Source: Dyadobacter sediminis
Lineage (GTDB): Bacteria > Bacteroidota > Bacteroidia > Cytophagales > Spirosomataceae
Direction: 5' to 3'
Assembly: GCF_005860765.1 (NCBI RefSeq)
Contig: NZ_VCEI01000025.1
Coordinates: forward strand, 1,161,947-1,225,946
Length of the DNA: 64,000 nucleotides
The notes under the pieces are model-generated. The model had not been told where the DNA came from. It did not search any database and worked only from the letters and a program-made list of their open reading frames with translations. The position numbers were made by a program, and so were the translations under genes. Numbering within the stretch: the first letter of the stretch is position 1; the number at the start of each line of letters is the position of its first letter. Positions 37,108 through 46,700 of the stretch are shown here, piece after piece.

Positions 37108-37353
37108 TTATACCAAATTAACAATTACATCAGTCAATGGCGCCGCATTTACAATTGTAATGCCAGCCGCATTGCGCCACATATTGGGGAATGCCGAACC
37201 CCAGATATGAAACAAGCCCCGAACGTATAGGTTAATTGCTTTGTATACAGTCCTGTTTGAAAGCGCAGCATGAGGAACATTCGCTACATGACCGAATCGG
37301 AGGTGGTTTTTGTGAATGCAGCTGTAAAGGTCAGCACAGGGATTTTTATTCAT
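37108..37353 (-). CDS. Doubtful short ORF
   Basis: The frame gives 81 residues ending in AAGITIVNAAPLTDVIVNLV. The C-terminal 25 residues read like real protein, while the N-terminal part is Cys/His-rich and looks random, so this may be a decayed gene or a 24-codon micro-ORF from an internal ATG. The hairpin at 37069 just after the stop is the only support. Confidence 0.2.
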   Translation of the reverse strand: MNKNPCADLYSCIHKNHLRFGHVANVPHAALSNRTVYKAINLYVRGLFHIWGSAFPNMWRNAAGITIVNAAPLTDVIVNLV

Positions 37354-37556
37354 ATAACCTTAAAAATCGTCCCGGGTTACATTCGTGCAATAGTGTAGAT
37401 TTTACCGGAACTGTTTGATATGCCGGTTAATATGGAAGAAAGAACATGAACTGATTTCAATCAGCAGGGTCTGTTTGTCACGCATTTGCCAATTAACAGC
37501 TACCTGACAAGGAACGATCAATGCCTGGCAATGAATGACATAAAGCAAAACGCCTT

Positions 37557-37808
37557 TTAAAGTTCGGAAAGCAACTGCTCGTATTTGGCTATTTTACCTT
37601 CGAAATTCCTCAGACTGGTTTCGTAAATCAATTTGAGCGACAGCAATTCTTCATAATCTGCACGGTATACGGCGTCCTCGCCCGGTTCATGATCGAGTTT
37701 AGGCAAAAGCTCCGTCAGCCGGTCCAGCGATTCCTGATTTTGTTCCAGTCTGTACTGATGCCATTCCAGCATGTGCCGGTATTTTTCCTGAAGTGTTTTT
37801 TTGTCCAT
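37557..37808 (-). CDS. Small coiled-coil protein, unknown function
   Basis: 83 residues, highly charged and almost wholly helical (HMLEWHQYRLEQNQESLDRL; LSLKLIYETSLRNFEGKIAK), compatible with one or two coiled-coil hairpins. No signal peptide. I do not recognise a family. It is isolated, divergent from the large cupredoxin-dehydrogenase gene, and its codon pattern fits a real gene. Confidence 0.6.
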   Translation of the reverse strand: MDKKTLQEKYRHMLEWHQYRLEQNQESLDRLTELLPKLDHEPGEDAVYRADYEELLSLKLIYETSLRNFEGKIAKYEQLLSEL

Positions 37809-38041
37809 GGGTTTTTATGTGAAAAAGCTTAAAGCTAAACATAAAATACGTTTTCCGGTGTTTTAAACAAATGCTTTAAGGCAAAAACAGGCTTGTCCGT
37901 TGCACTTGCAGCAGACCGGATCATGGAAATTCACAGGCCGAAAGTGCTGCTGATACCGTTTGAAAATGGATATAGTAAAATAAGTGCTCTTTTTTCTTTG
38001 CTAGGTTATATGCACATTTTTAACATGAAAATCCGGAAATC

Positions 38042-40909
38042 ATGAACCTTATTCGACTGTTTGTCTTCATACTTGTTTTACTTTTCATACATCCCGGAAA
38101 CTGCGTTCAGGCGCAGCAAAGCAAGAGTTCCGGCGTTCAGGATACAACCCGGTTTGACCGCGATTATGCGCTGGAAGCTACCATGCTGGGTTATTTTGCA
38201 AAGGACGGGTCGCGCAATCCGGTTCTCCGCGCCAACAAAGGCGACCGTGTCAGGATAAAGATCACAAACGGCGAGCTGATGACGCATGATATTTCACTGG
38301 AAAAAATGGGGATCAAGAGCAAGACGATCATGGAAAAAGGTGCGAGCACAAGCATCATTTTCAAGGCGGACCAGAGCGATACGTATTTTTGTTCCGTACC
38401 CGGGCATCGTGCCGCGGGCATGGTGGGGAATTTTGAAGTTGTGGAAGGTGCCATTTCCGATGTTACCATTGCAGGCCGGTTGCCCGAAAAAAACGGTCAG
38501 CCGCTGAACCTGAACTTTGAAGCGGGAACGCTGAAAGACTGGACCGCAACGGGCGATGCATTCGTCAATCCGGTATTCTCGGCCGATCCTTCGCCCGTTC
38601 ACGAAAAAGAAATGCATATCGGTTTGGAAGGAAAGCATTTCATCAGCAGCGGCGGCACCACCAATTACAAGCTGACCGGTACGCTGACTTCAGTACCTTT
38701 CAAAGTAACGCAGCCGTTTGCCGCTTTCCGGGTTTCAGGCGGGGCACTGCAGGATACCCGCGTGGAATTGGTGCTGGCAGGTTTCGACAGCGTGATTTTT
38801 CATATTACCGGACAGGGACGGGCTACGCTTCAGCCGGCCGTTGTGGATCTGCAGCCTTATCTGAACAAGGAAATTTTCATTCGTATCATTGATAACGAAA
38901 CCGGTATTTCACAGATTCCGTACATTCCGAACGACAAATGGGCGCATATTAACTTCGATGATTTTATGTTTTATCCAAGTCGTCCGGAGTTTCCCAATGA
39001 GCTGAAACAAAAAGATATCATTATACTTCCGCCGCTTGATCCTGTTCTGCATGCCGGACTTTCGGGCACTGAAGCAGCCAAAGTGATGACCTTGCCGAAA
39101 GGTTTTAAAATCACACTTGCCGCCGCCGAACCGGAAATCATACGTCCGATCAGTTTTACAACCGATGCGCGCGGCAGGCTTTGGGTAGTGGAAGGACATA
39201 CGTATCCGGTGCCCGCGCCGGAAGGTCAGGGTAAAGACCGCATCCTGATTTTTGAGGATACCAACGGAGACGGAACGCTGGATAAAAGGAAAGTTTTTGC
39301 CGAAGGGCTCAATCTCGTGAGCGGAATTGAAGTCGGAATGGGCGGCGTATGGCTCGGCGCAGCGCCGTATCTTCTGTTTATACCGATGGATGCCAAAAAC
39401 GACAAACCTGCCGGCCCCGTACAAAAGCTGCTCGATGGCTGGGGGCTGGACGATACGCATGAAGTGCTCAATAATTTACGATGGGGCCCGGACGGCTGGC
39501 TTTACGGAACACACGGCGTTTTTACGCATTCCAACGTAGGAAAGCCCGGTGCAACCGACGCGCAGCGGACGAAGATCAATGCGGGCGTATGGCGGTTTCA
39601 TCCGGTTACACAGCAATTCGAGGTATTTGCAGAAGGTTCGAGCAATCCGTGGGGAATCGATTTCAATGATTACGGTCATCCTTTTATTACCGTTTGCGTG
39701 ATTCCGCATATGTATCACGTCATTCAGGGTGCACGGTATCAGCGGCAGGCAGGCGAGCATTTCAATCCTTATACGTTTGACGATATAAAAACCATTGCAG
39801 ACCATGTGCACTGGGTAGGAGAACGCGGCCCGCATGCCGGCAACTTCCGTTCGGCTTCGGCCGGCGGCGGCCACGCACATGCCGGCGCAATGATTTATCT
39901 GGGCGGCGATACGTGGCCGAAAGAATACCGCAATGAAATATTTATGAACAACATCAACGGCGCCCGGCTGAATATTGATCATTTCGAACGCGCCGGCTCG
40001 GGTTATGCAGCGACGCACAAAAACGATTTCCTGGCAATGAATGATTCCTGGTCGCAGTGGCTGAATATGAAATACGATCCGAGCGGTTCCGTTTACGCCA
40101 TCGACTGGTACGATAAAAATCAGTGTCACAGCCCGAACCCGGACGTTCATAACAAAACCATGGGCCGTATTTTCAAGATCACGCACGAAAATGACAAATG
40201 GGTGCAGGTGGATCTGAGCAAAGCAACGGACATGGAACTGGTAAATTATCAGCTCAACAACAATGACTGGTACGTAAGGCAGGCAAGGACTATTTTGCAG
40301 GAACGCGGCCCGAACAAGAAAGTGCACAAGGCATTGAAGGAAATGCTGGCAAACAATCCGGACGTTACACGTAAACTCCGCGCCATGTGGGCGCTGCATG
40401 TAACCAAAGGGTTTACGGAAAAAGAACTCACGGACTTGCTGGCACATGAAAATGAGTACGTTCGCAGCTGGGCCATTCAGTTGCTGGCAGAAGGCAGGAA
40501 AGTGTCACCCGAAACATTGAAACGCTTTACAGCACTGGCACAAAGCGACAGTTCTGCTTTGGTAAGACTGTATCTGACATCGGCCATGCTGCGGCTTGAA
40601 CCCGGCCAGCGTTGGGACGTCATGAATGAACTCGTTCAGAAAGCGCAGGACAAGGATGATCACAATCTGCCGCTGATGGTCTGGTATGCGGCCGAACCGC
40701 TGGCTGCACTGGATATGAAAAGATTCATGGAAATGGCCGAAAAATCAAAGTTCCCCAAATTCCTGCCTTACACCATTCAGCGTGTGGCTGCGCTGGGAAC
40801 GGAGGATTCCAAAAAAGCATTGAAAGAATTAAACGAACGTCTCGGTAAATCGGATTCGCATGAAAACCACGAAAGCCGGATGCTGATCGGGAAAGTGCTG
40901 GAAAAGTAA
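38042..40909 (+). CDS. Cupredoxin / PVC-type (sorbosone-dehydrogenase-like) / HEAT-repeat secreted protein
   Basis: Signal peptide to about residue 25 (PGNCVQAQ). Residues about 45-135 form a cupredoxin with a complete type-1 copper ligand set His82, Cys117, His122, Met127 (THDISL; FCSVPGHRAAGM). A beta-sandwich region (about 150-310) follows. Residues about 350-720 are the membrane-bound dehydrogenase propeller of the PVC type (DARGRLWVVEGHTYPVPAPE; GPDGWLYGTHGVF; SNPWGIDFNDYGHPF; YDKNQCHSPNPDVHNKTMGR), and about 730-955 are HEAT repeats (NDWYVRQARTILQERG). Family members often end in a cytochrome c; no CxxCH is present here, so the copper domain may be the electron acceptor instead. Predicted periplasmic oxidoreductase on sugars or related alcohols; substrate unknown. 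Confidence 0.85.
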   Translation: MNLIRLFVFILVLLFIHPGNCVQAQQSKSSGVQDTTRFDRDYALEATMLGYFAKDGSRNPVLRANKGDRVRIKITNGELMTHDISLEKMGIKSKTIMEKGASTSIIFKADQSDTYFCSVPGHRAAGMVGNFEVVEGAISDVTIAGRLPEKNGQPLNLNFEAGTLKDWTATGDAFVNPVFSADPSPVHEKEMHIGLEGKHFISSGGTTNYKLTGTLTSVPFKVTQPFAAFRVSGGALQDTRVELVLAGFDSVIFHITGQGRATLQPAVVDLQPYLNKEIFIRIIDNETGISQIPYIPNDKWAHINFDDFMFYPSRPEFPNELKQKDIIILPPLDPVLHAGLSGTEAAKVMTLPKGFKITLAAAEPEIIRPISFTTDARGRLWVVEGHTYPVPAPEGQGKDRILIFEDTNGDGTLDKRKVFAEGLNLVSGIEVGMGGVWLGAAPYLLFIPMDAKNDKPAGPVQKLLDGWGLDDTHEVLNNLRWGPDGWLYGTHGVFTHSNVGKPGATDAQRTKINAGVWRFHPVTQQFEVFAEGSSNPWGIDFNDYGHPFITVCVIPHMYHVIQGARYQRQAGEHFNPYTFDDIKTIADHVHWVGERGPHAGNFRSASAGGGHAHAGAMIYLGGDTWPKEYRNEIFMNNINGARLNIDHFERAGSGYAATHKNDFLAMNDSWSQWLNMKYDPSGSVYAIDWYDKNQCHSPNPDVHNKTMGRIFKITHENDKWVQVDLSKATDMELVNYQLNNNDWYVRQARTILQERGPNKKVHKALKEMLANNPDVTRKLRAMWALHVTKGFTEKELTDLLAHENEYVRSWAIQLLAEGRKVSPETLKRFTALAQSDSSALVRLYLTSAMLRLEPGQRWDVMNELVQKAQDKDDHNLPLMVWYAAEPLAALDMKRFMEMAEKSKFPKFLPYTIQRVAALGTEDSKKALKELNERLGKSDSHENHESRMLIGKVLEK

Positions 40910-40940
40910 AAATTTGAATTCCGAATGATATTACAAAAAT

Positions 40941-40976
40941 CAAAAAGCAATGCTGAAATCCGGTGTTGCTTTTTTG
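40941..40976. terminator. Bidirectional hairpin between convergent genes
   Basis: CAAAAAGCAA and TTGCTTTTTTG form a stem with A and T tails on both strands, placed between the stop of the cupredoxin-dehydrogenase gene (40909) and the stop of mobA (40979). Confidence 0.7.
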
Positions 40977-40978
40977 AA

Positions 40979-41596
40979 TCAGAGGCAAGTTTGAAAATGC
41001 ATTTTATGATAGATAATTTGCTTGGCCTGGAATGAATCTTCCGGCGTATCCACACTTTTCATATGTTCCGTGTCTGAAGGTTTGAATTGCTGTGCTTCGG
41101 AATCTTTCAGGAATTTTTGCAATGAATACTGCTGGCTGTGAAAACGGTTTTGAATTTCAAGTAACGCATCTTTTGAATACCACGCGATTAAAGGTTCGTA
41201 AACGCCATGTTGTTCATTGTAAAAAGCCGCTGCAAAACTTTTTTCATCAATGGCTTGAAGAAACGATGCCAAATCCTTCTTTATAATAAACGGATAATCG
41301 CAGGCCAGAACCACAAAATCACGATCCGGGAAAAAGAAATTCGCAGTCAGTAAAGCAGCCATCGGGCCAATATTGCTGAATTCAGGCAAATCAATCAATA
41401 AAGAATCAGGATTTGAAATACGGCCTGCCTGTTTGCTGTTGCAGGAAACAAAAACTTTTTCGCAGAAATCAGACAGCATTTCCGAAACGTGTTCCCGCTG
41501 CGGTTTTTTATGGTAAACCATTTCACTTTTATCCGTTCCCATCCGCGTACTTTGACCGCCACAAACCACCATTCCATAAAGCCCTTTTCTGATCAT
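40979..41596 (-). CDS. mobA: Molybdenum cofactor guanylyltransferase
   Basis: The 205-residue protein starts GMVVCGGQSTRMGTDKSEMV, the GTP-binding GGxSxRMGxDK signature of MobA, followed by LACDYPFIIKKDL with the metal-binding Asp and YEPLIAWY. MobA attaches GMP to molybdopterin to make the bis-MGD form needed by nitrate reductases. Its place at the end of the leftward nitrate operon fits this role. Related nucleotidyltransferases (MocA) are less likely because of the nitrate reductase linkage. A 209-bp gap containing a short tandem repeat separates it from the preceding gene. Confidence 0.88.
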   Translation of the reverse strand: MIRKGLYGMVVCGGQSTRMGTDKSEMVYHKKPQREHVSEMLSDFCEKVFVSCNSKQAGRISNPDSLLIDLPEFSNIGPMAALLTANFFFPDRDFVVLACDYPFIIKKDLASFLQAIDEKSFAAAFYNEQHGVYEPLIAWYSKDALLEIQNRFHSQQYSLQKFLKDSEAQQFKPSDTEHMKSVDTPEDSFQAKQIIYHKMHFQTCL

Positions 41597-41724
41597 TTTT
41601 GATAATATTAACTCCGCAAACAGCTTTCGGCAATTAGCAATATTCTCTCCTCAATTTAATTACTCAATCAACTCCTCAACCCCATTTTTCACAGCCAATC
41701 ACCATAAATCACAAACAGTAACTA

Positions 41725-41790
41725 TACATGACTACACATGACAACACATGACTAAAAATGACAAAAAACAACATCCCATGACAAAAAAAA
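41725..41790. repeat. Degenerate 10-bp tandem repeat (ACATGACWAM)
   Basis: Consecutive units ACATGACTAC, ACATGACAAC, ACATGACTAA, AAATGACAAA lie between the Nitr_red_assoc stop and the mobA start, with a further ATGACAAA nearby. Flanking sequence (41640-41690) is also low-complexity (CTCCTCAA/ACTCAATCAACTCCTCAA). Confidence 0.6.
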
Positions 41791-41805
41791 TTACAATCCT
41801 CCCAA

Positions 41806-42273
41806 TCACCCCAAAAACTCCTTCACAGCCACCGGAAAATTCTTTCCTTCATGTCCGGAGCGGCATAATTTTACCAGCGCAAAACGCTGAAGCGTAGGCA
41901 TTGCAATCCAGTGTTTCAATAAAATTTCTCCGCAATGATATTCAAAAGCTTTTTGCTGAACTTCGGCAGGAACTTGATGGAGCTCGTTCCAGGAATCGTC
42001 CACATGCGTCAGCAAACTGGCACTGATCCCGAAATATTGCTGAACAAGGCCGCTTACAAATACTCCGTACTGCTCGATTTCCTGTTCCGAATAGCAAGGT
42101 AGAAAAGCAAGTGTTTCCTTGTCCGCCAGTGTGAATTTTACCCATTCATGCAGTTTCAGCTTCACACCGCAACTGTCGAGCTTGTATCTGACAATCATCG
42201 GAATGCATTTCAGCGTGCTGACAAAATCACTTTCAAATCTGAAAAATTCGGGATGGATCTGTACCGTTTTCAT
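41806..42273 (-). CDS. Nitrate-reductase-associated protein (Nitr_red_assoc family)
   Basis: 155 residues beginning MKTVQIHPEFFRFESDFVST, with ECIPMIVRYKLD-like LKCIPMIVRYKLDSCGVKL and KFTLADKETLAFLPCYSEQE. This matches the small family named for its constant linkage to assimilatory nitrate reductase genes in cyanobacteria and Bacteroidota. Its biochemical role is not known to me. It begins 7 bp after the rubredoxin fusion stop codon, so it is in the same operon, and its presence supports the assimilatory reading of the whole cluster. Confidence 0.85.
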   Translation of the reverse strand: MKTVQIHPEFFRFESDFVSTLKCIPMIVRYKLDSCGVKLKLHEWVKFTLADKETLAFLPCYSEQEIEQYGVFVSGLVQQYFGISASLLTHVDDSWNELHQVPAEVQQKAFEYHCGEILLKHWIAMPTLQRFALVKLCRSGHEGKNFPVAVKEFLG

Positions 42274-42279
42274 ATGTAT

Positions 42280-43746
42280 TTACGAAGTTTTAAGCTTTGG
42301 ACTGGATAAAAGGATTTCCTGCATGGCTGTTTTTTCCGCGTCGCAGGTCGGGCAGGTATAGGTTTCCGGAAGATCTTCAAAGGGAGTTCCGGCGGGAATG
42401 TTTCGTAACAAATCGCCGTAATCCGGATCATAAACAGTAAAGCAATGAAGGCATTGATGCACGCGCATGGCATCGGACAAATTATCTGCCGGTTCCGGTT
42501 CTGTTTTAAAAACGGGCAGATTTTCGGATAACTGCTTTTTATTGAACTTCCTGCAAAGTCTTTCAAGCTGTCCGGGCAAATGAATGTGGAAAAGCCCTTT
42601 TTCAAACGGAATCTGTACGCGGCTGTTCGGATTGAAATTTTCGGTATAGAACAGATCGTAAACGCTGAACAAGGCAAGCTGCCCGATGGAAAGCAATGGC
42701 CGTTTACGAATCAGTACCGAGCCGAAAACTTCGGATTTGGGGCGCGTCTGAATTGCAAAACAAAGCCCGAACGTGCGCGTGTCGTTCTTTTCAAGGTAGC
42801 GCGTCAGGTCTTTTTTCAGGACCATGCCTTCTTCGGTATGATCTTCCGTTTGCCACGCCAGTTCATTGGCTGCGTGCCTTACATTCACGTTGTGTTTTCC
42901 CAGAACATGGCTCCATTCTTTCCGGTGCTGATCTTCTATTCCTTTTATAATAATTGATTTCCAAGGTGTTGTGCATATTTCACCAATTCTTGTTCTCAGG
43001 CACAGATTGCAGATATCCATCAGCAGATCGGCAGAAAAAAGCTCGTCGCGGCGGTACAGCCCAAGCCACGTTCTGGATTCGTAGCGGTTAAATCCTTCAT
43101 AATAGGGCAGCGCAAAAGACGGCAGTTCCAGTTCCTGCGAAGCACTCAGGGAAATGTAATGGATCTTGCTCCGCACTTCCTGATAAAAGGATTCGTCCTC
43201 CGGATTGATTCCCGATAAAAGACAATCTTCCACAGCTCTGGAAACAGCGCCGATTTCGTTGGTGTAAATCAGATCACGCCATTTGTACAAAATATTATGC
43301 TGACGCGGACGGATGTATAAATACCAGAAATGCGGATCGCCGGAAGAAATGAAATTCAGGTTACCGGTAAAAAACGGCGTAAAACTCTGGTGCGAGTCGG
43401 AAATGTTGACTTTTAAAGTAGGTGTATAGTCAAAGCTGTCGAGCACCGTGTGGTATTCATCGGCATGAAGCCACTGGCCGGTACGGAAAACGTCTTCGCC
43501 GCAATAGGAACTGATGATGTTCGGCAGGCGTTCGGTATTCACTTCATAGCTAATTTCCAGTTGCTTCAGTTCTTTTTCAAAGGATTTCATATCCTCATAA
43601 TGCACCGTCATCAGCAGTTGCTGGCGCGCGCCGAAACGTACTTTTGCAACCTGTGCATGCTGTGCGGCTGTCAGTATTTTCTTTAAATATCCGGGCGAGG
43701 CAATGCCACCGGGCAAATTGATTTTGATTGAATAATAATCGCGCAT
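42280..43746 (-). CDS. Nitrite/sulfite-reductase-like protein fused to a C-terminal rubredoxin
   Basis: Residues 424-488 are a rubredoxin: Cys432 and Cys435 (HQCLHCFTVYDPDYGD), TPFEDLP, and Cys465/Cys468 (YTCPTCDAEKT). The first 150 residues align with the catalytic part of the NirB encoded at 51374: PGYLKKILTAAQ, then SSYCGEDVFRTG against SCVGSTWCRFG, then LKVNISDSHQSF against LKSAVSGCVREC. Three of the four siroheme/4Fe-4S ligand positions are lost (Phe87, Ser118, Phe122) and the fourth Cys is shifted by one. NVRHAANELAWQ in the middle marks a second half-domain. It therefore cannot be a normal nitrite reductase; it probably passes electrons to the nitrate reductase encoded 13 bp upstream. 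Length 488. Confidence 0.85.
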   Translation of the reverse strand: MRDYYSIKINLPGGIASPGYLKKILTAAQHAQVAKVRFGARQQLLMTVHYEDMKSFEKELKQLEISYEVNTERLPNIISSYCGEDVFRTGQWLHADEYHTVLDSFDYTPTLKVNISDSHQSFTPFFTGNLNFISSGDPHFWYLYIRPRQHNILYKWRDLIYTNEIGAVSRAVEDCLLSGINPEDESFYQEVRSKIHYISLSASQELELPSFALPYYEGFNRYESRTWLGLYRRDELFSADLLMDICNLCLRTRIGEICTTPWKSIIIKGIEDQHRKEWSHVLGKHNVNVRHAANELAWQTEDHTEEGMVLKKDLTRYLEKNDTRTFGLCFAIQTRPKSEVFGSVLIRKRPLLSIGQLALFSVYDLFYTENFNPNSRVQIPFEKGLFHIHLPGQLERLCRKFNKKQLSENLPVFKTEPEPADNLSDAMRVHQCLHCFTVYDPDYGDLLRNIPAGTPFEDLPETYTCPTCDAEKTAMQEILLSSPKLKTS

Positions 43747-43759
43747 ATATATCTCTTTG

Positions 43760-46700
43760 TCAGGCTCCTACCAAAGCTGCTTCTTTCATCTTTTCAAGGA
43801 TTTCCTTTACCTCCGGACGGCACGAACCGCAGCCCGTACCGGCGCCTGTTTTCTGGCATAGTGACTGGAAATCCTGGCATCCGTTCCTGACCGCCGCTTC
43901 CAGATTCCCTTTCCCCACGCTGTTGCACGAGCAAACCAGTTTGCCTTCCACCGGTTCGGCTTTCTGGCTGGAACGCAGCAGTTGCAGGCGCTTTTCGGAA
44001 AGCTCTATACCGTTGGAAATCAAATCCTTAAATTCAAGAAATTCATTTTTGTCCCCGATCAGGATCGCGCCTACGAGCTTATCCTGATGTACAATACACT
44101 TCTTGTAATACTTCTTTGATTTGTCGAGAAACACGATTTCCTCGTACGCCGGATCATTGGCCGGTGCATCGGTCAGGCCGATGCTGCACAGATGCAGTCC
44201 TTCCATTTTCAGGATATTCATGGACGTGCTGCCTTTATACGGCTGCGAAATATCGCCGGCAAGGTAATGTGCGATGACGGATGCCTGTTGTTCTGCGGCA
44301 AGGGTGATGCCCCACATTTGTCCGTGCCATTCCGCGATTTCTCCTGCTGTAAAAATGTCGGGATCAGACGTTTGCATGTAATCGTTGACAACAATTCCGC
44401 GTTTGCATTCAATCCCCGAGGCTGTTGCGAGTTCAATTGCCGGCACGGTTCCGATGGTCATTACGGCAACCTGACAAGCGATTTTCCGTCCTGATTTCAA
44501 GCGGATGCCGTCTATTTTTCCTGTTCCTGTAAAAGTGGAAACCTCGTCGTTGAAGTAAACATTCACGCCGCGTTCATTCAGGTCCTGATAAAGCAGCTCG
44601 CTGGCAACCGGATCAAGCTGGCGTTCCATCAATCGTCCGCTCCGCTGGATAACGGAAACCTTTACATTCATTTCCCGGAAAGAAGCAGCCAGTTCAAGAC
44701 CGAGAATCCCGCCGCCGACGATTACCGCATGGGCATCCGGCTCTTTCAGTAACGGCAGCAGCGAATCCGCATCCAGCCGGGAGCGCATGTTGAATATTCC
44801 GGCAAGATCAGGAACGCCTTTCGGCATAAAGGCACGGCTTCCCATGCCCAGAATCAGTTTGTCGTAATGATGTTCTTCGCCGTTATTGTCCGTAAGTACC
44901 CGGTTTTTACGGTCAATATGAACAATGCTTACGCCTTTGTGAACAATGATGCGATTGGCTTTAAACTGATCTTCGCGCAGCTTCACCAGTTGTTCCCAGG
45001 ATTGCACGCCGCTGATGTAGTCGGGCAGGAGCACGCGGTTATAGAACGGGTAAATTTCTTTCGAGAAGACATGGATTTCATCTTCCTGATTCAGCATGCG
45101 GTACGAATTGATAAACCCCAGCCCGGCAGAACCCGCCCCGATGATGATGATTTTTTCAGCCGGTTTTTGATAAGCAACAACTTCAACGGCGGAAAACTTG
45201 AAATCCGGTTCTTTTGATTTCGGATCCACCAACGTGTTCGTCAGGTTATTGGCACGGTTCAGGCTGCTGCCGAGGATTTTTCCCCAGTGCATCGGCATAA
45301 AACACAATCCCGGCTTTACATCTTCGGTAACCTGTGCTTTCACACGCACTTCGCCGCGCCGTCCAAGTACGGTTACAAGCTGTCCATCCGAAATATTTCT
45401 CATTTGGGCATCTTGCGGGTTAATCTGCAGAAAAGGCTGCGGAATATGCTGGTTAAGCTTGGCTACCCGTCCGGTTTTGGTCATCGTGTGCCATTGATCG
45501 CGTATCCGGCCCGTGGTAAGCACGAGCGGAAAATCAGGATCAACCGGTTCCGAAGTATTTTCATCCGCCACACCAAAAATCTGCGCCCGTTTGTCAGCCG
45601 TAAAAAACCGCCAATCCGCAAACAATCTTTTAGTACCAGTAGAATCGTAAAATTCAGCACTTGCCAAATCTTCCTTTCCTCCTTCTTCCTTTCTTCCTTT
45701 AAAAGGCCACTGCACACTTCGTTGCTCTCGCAGCAAATCATAACTGACACCCGAAACATCCACATTCGTGCCGGCTGTAACTTTCACATACTCATCGTAA
45801 ACTTGCGAAGGATTGTTGTAGTTGAATTCGTTCCCGAATCCCATTTTCTCTGCAAACCGCCAGATAATTTCAGCGTCGGGCAATGCTTCGCCGGGTGCGT
45901 CCAGTACTTTGGGTAAATGCGTGATTCTTCTTTCGGCATTGGTCATGGTGCCTTCCTTTTCCAGCCACGCCGCGGCGGGCAGGACTACGTCGGCATAGGC
46001 AACCGTGTCTGCACGGTTGGAAACGTCCTGTACGACAACAAACCGCGCATTTTTCAGGGCCTTTTCTGCCATGTTCAGGTCCGGCATACTCACGAGCGGA
46101 TTGGTATTGATAATCCAGATCGCTTTCAGACGTCCGTCAGCGAGCGCATCGAACATTTCCGTTGCGGTCAGTCCGGGTTTGTCCGCGATTTTCACCGGAC
46201 TGTTCCAGAACGTTTCCATTTCTTCCCGGTGCGCCGGATTGGTCACTTCGCGGTGCGCCGGAAGAATGTTGGCCAATCCGCCCGTTTCGCGTCCGCCCAT
46301 GGCATTGGGTTGTCCGGTCAGGGAAAAAGGCCCGTTTCCCGGCGTGCCGATTCGGCCTGTAATCAGATGCAGGTTAATGAGCGAAAGGTTTTTGTTTACT
46401 CCGATAACCGATTGGTTGAGGCCCATGGTCCAGAGTGAGAGAAACCCTGTCGACTTTCCGATCCAGTCTGCCGCCAGTTCAATGTCGCTGGCAGCAATGC
46501 CGCAAATGGCAGCGGATTCTTCAGTGGTTCTTTCAAATACTTTAGCCTGAAATGAATCAAAACCGTTCGTATGGTTTTCTATGAAATCAGAATCAATATA
46601 ATTCTTTTCAATGAGCAAACGGCCGATCGCATTGTTCAGGACGATGTCCGTTCCCGGATTGATCGCAAGATGCAGATCGGCTGAACGCGCCGTGTCTGTC

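Noticed and set aside
39476..40447. 323-codon open frame antisense to the cupredoxin/dehydrogenase gene
   Set aside because: The plus-strand protein is convincing over the whole span; the antisense product is Cys/His/Arg-rich without any family character.
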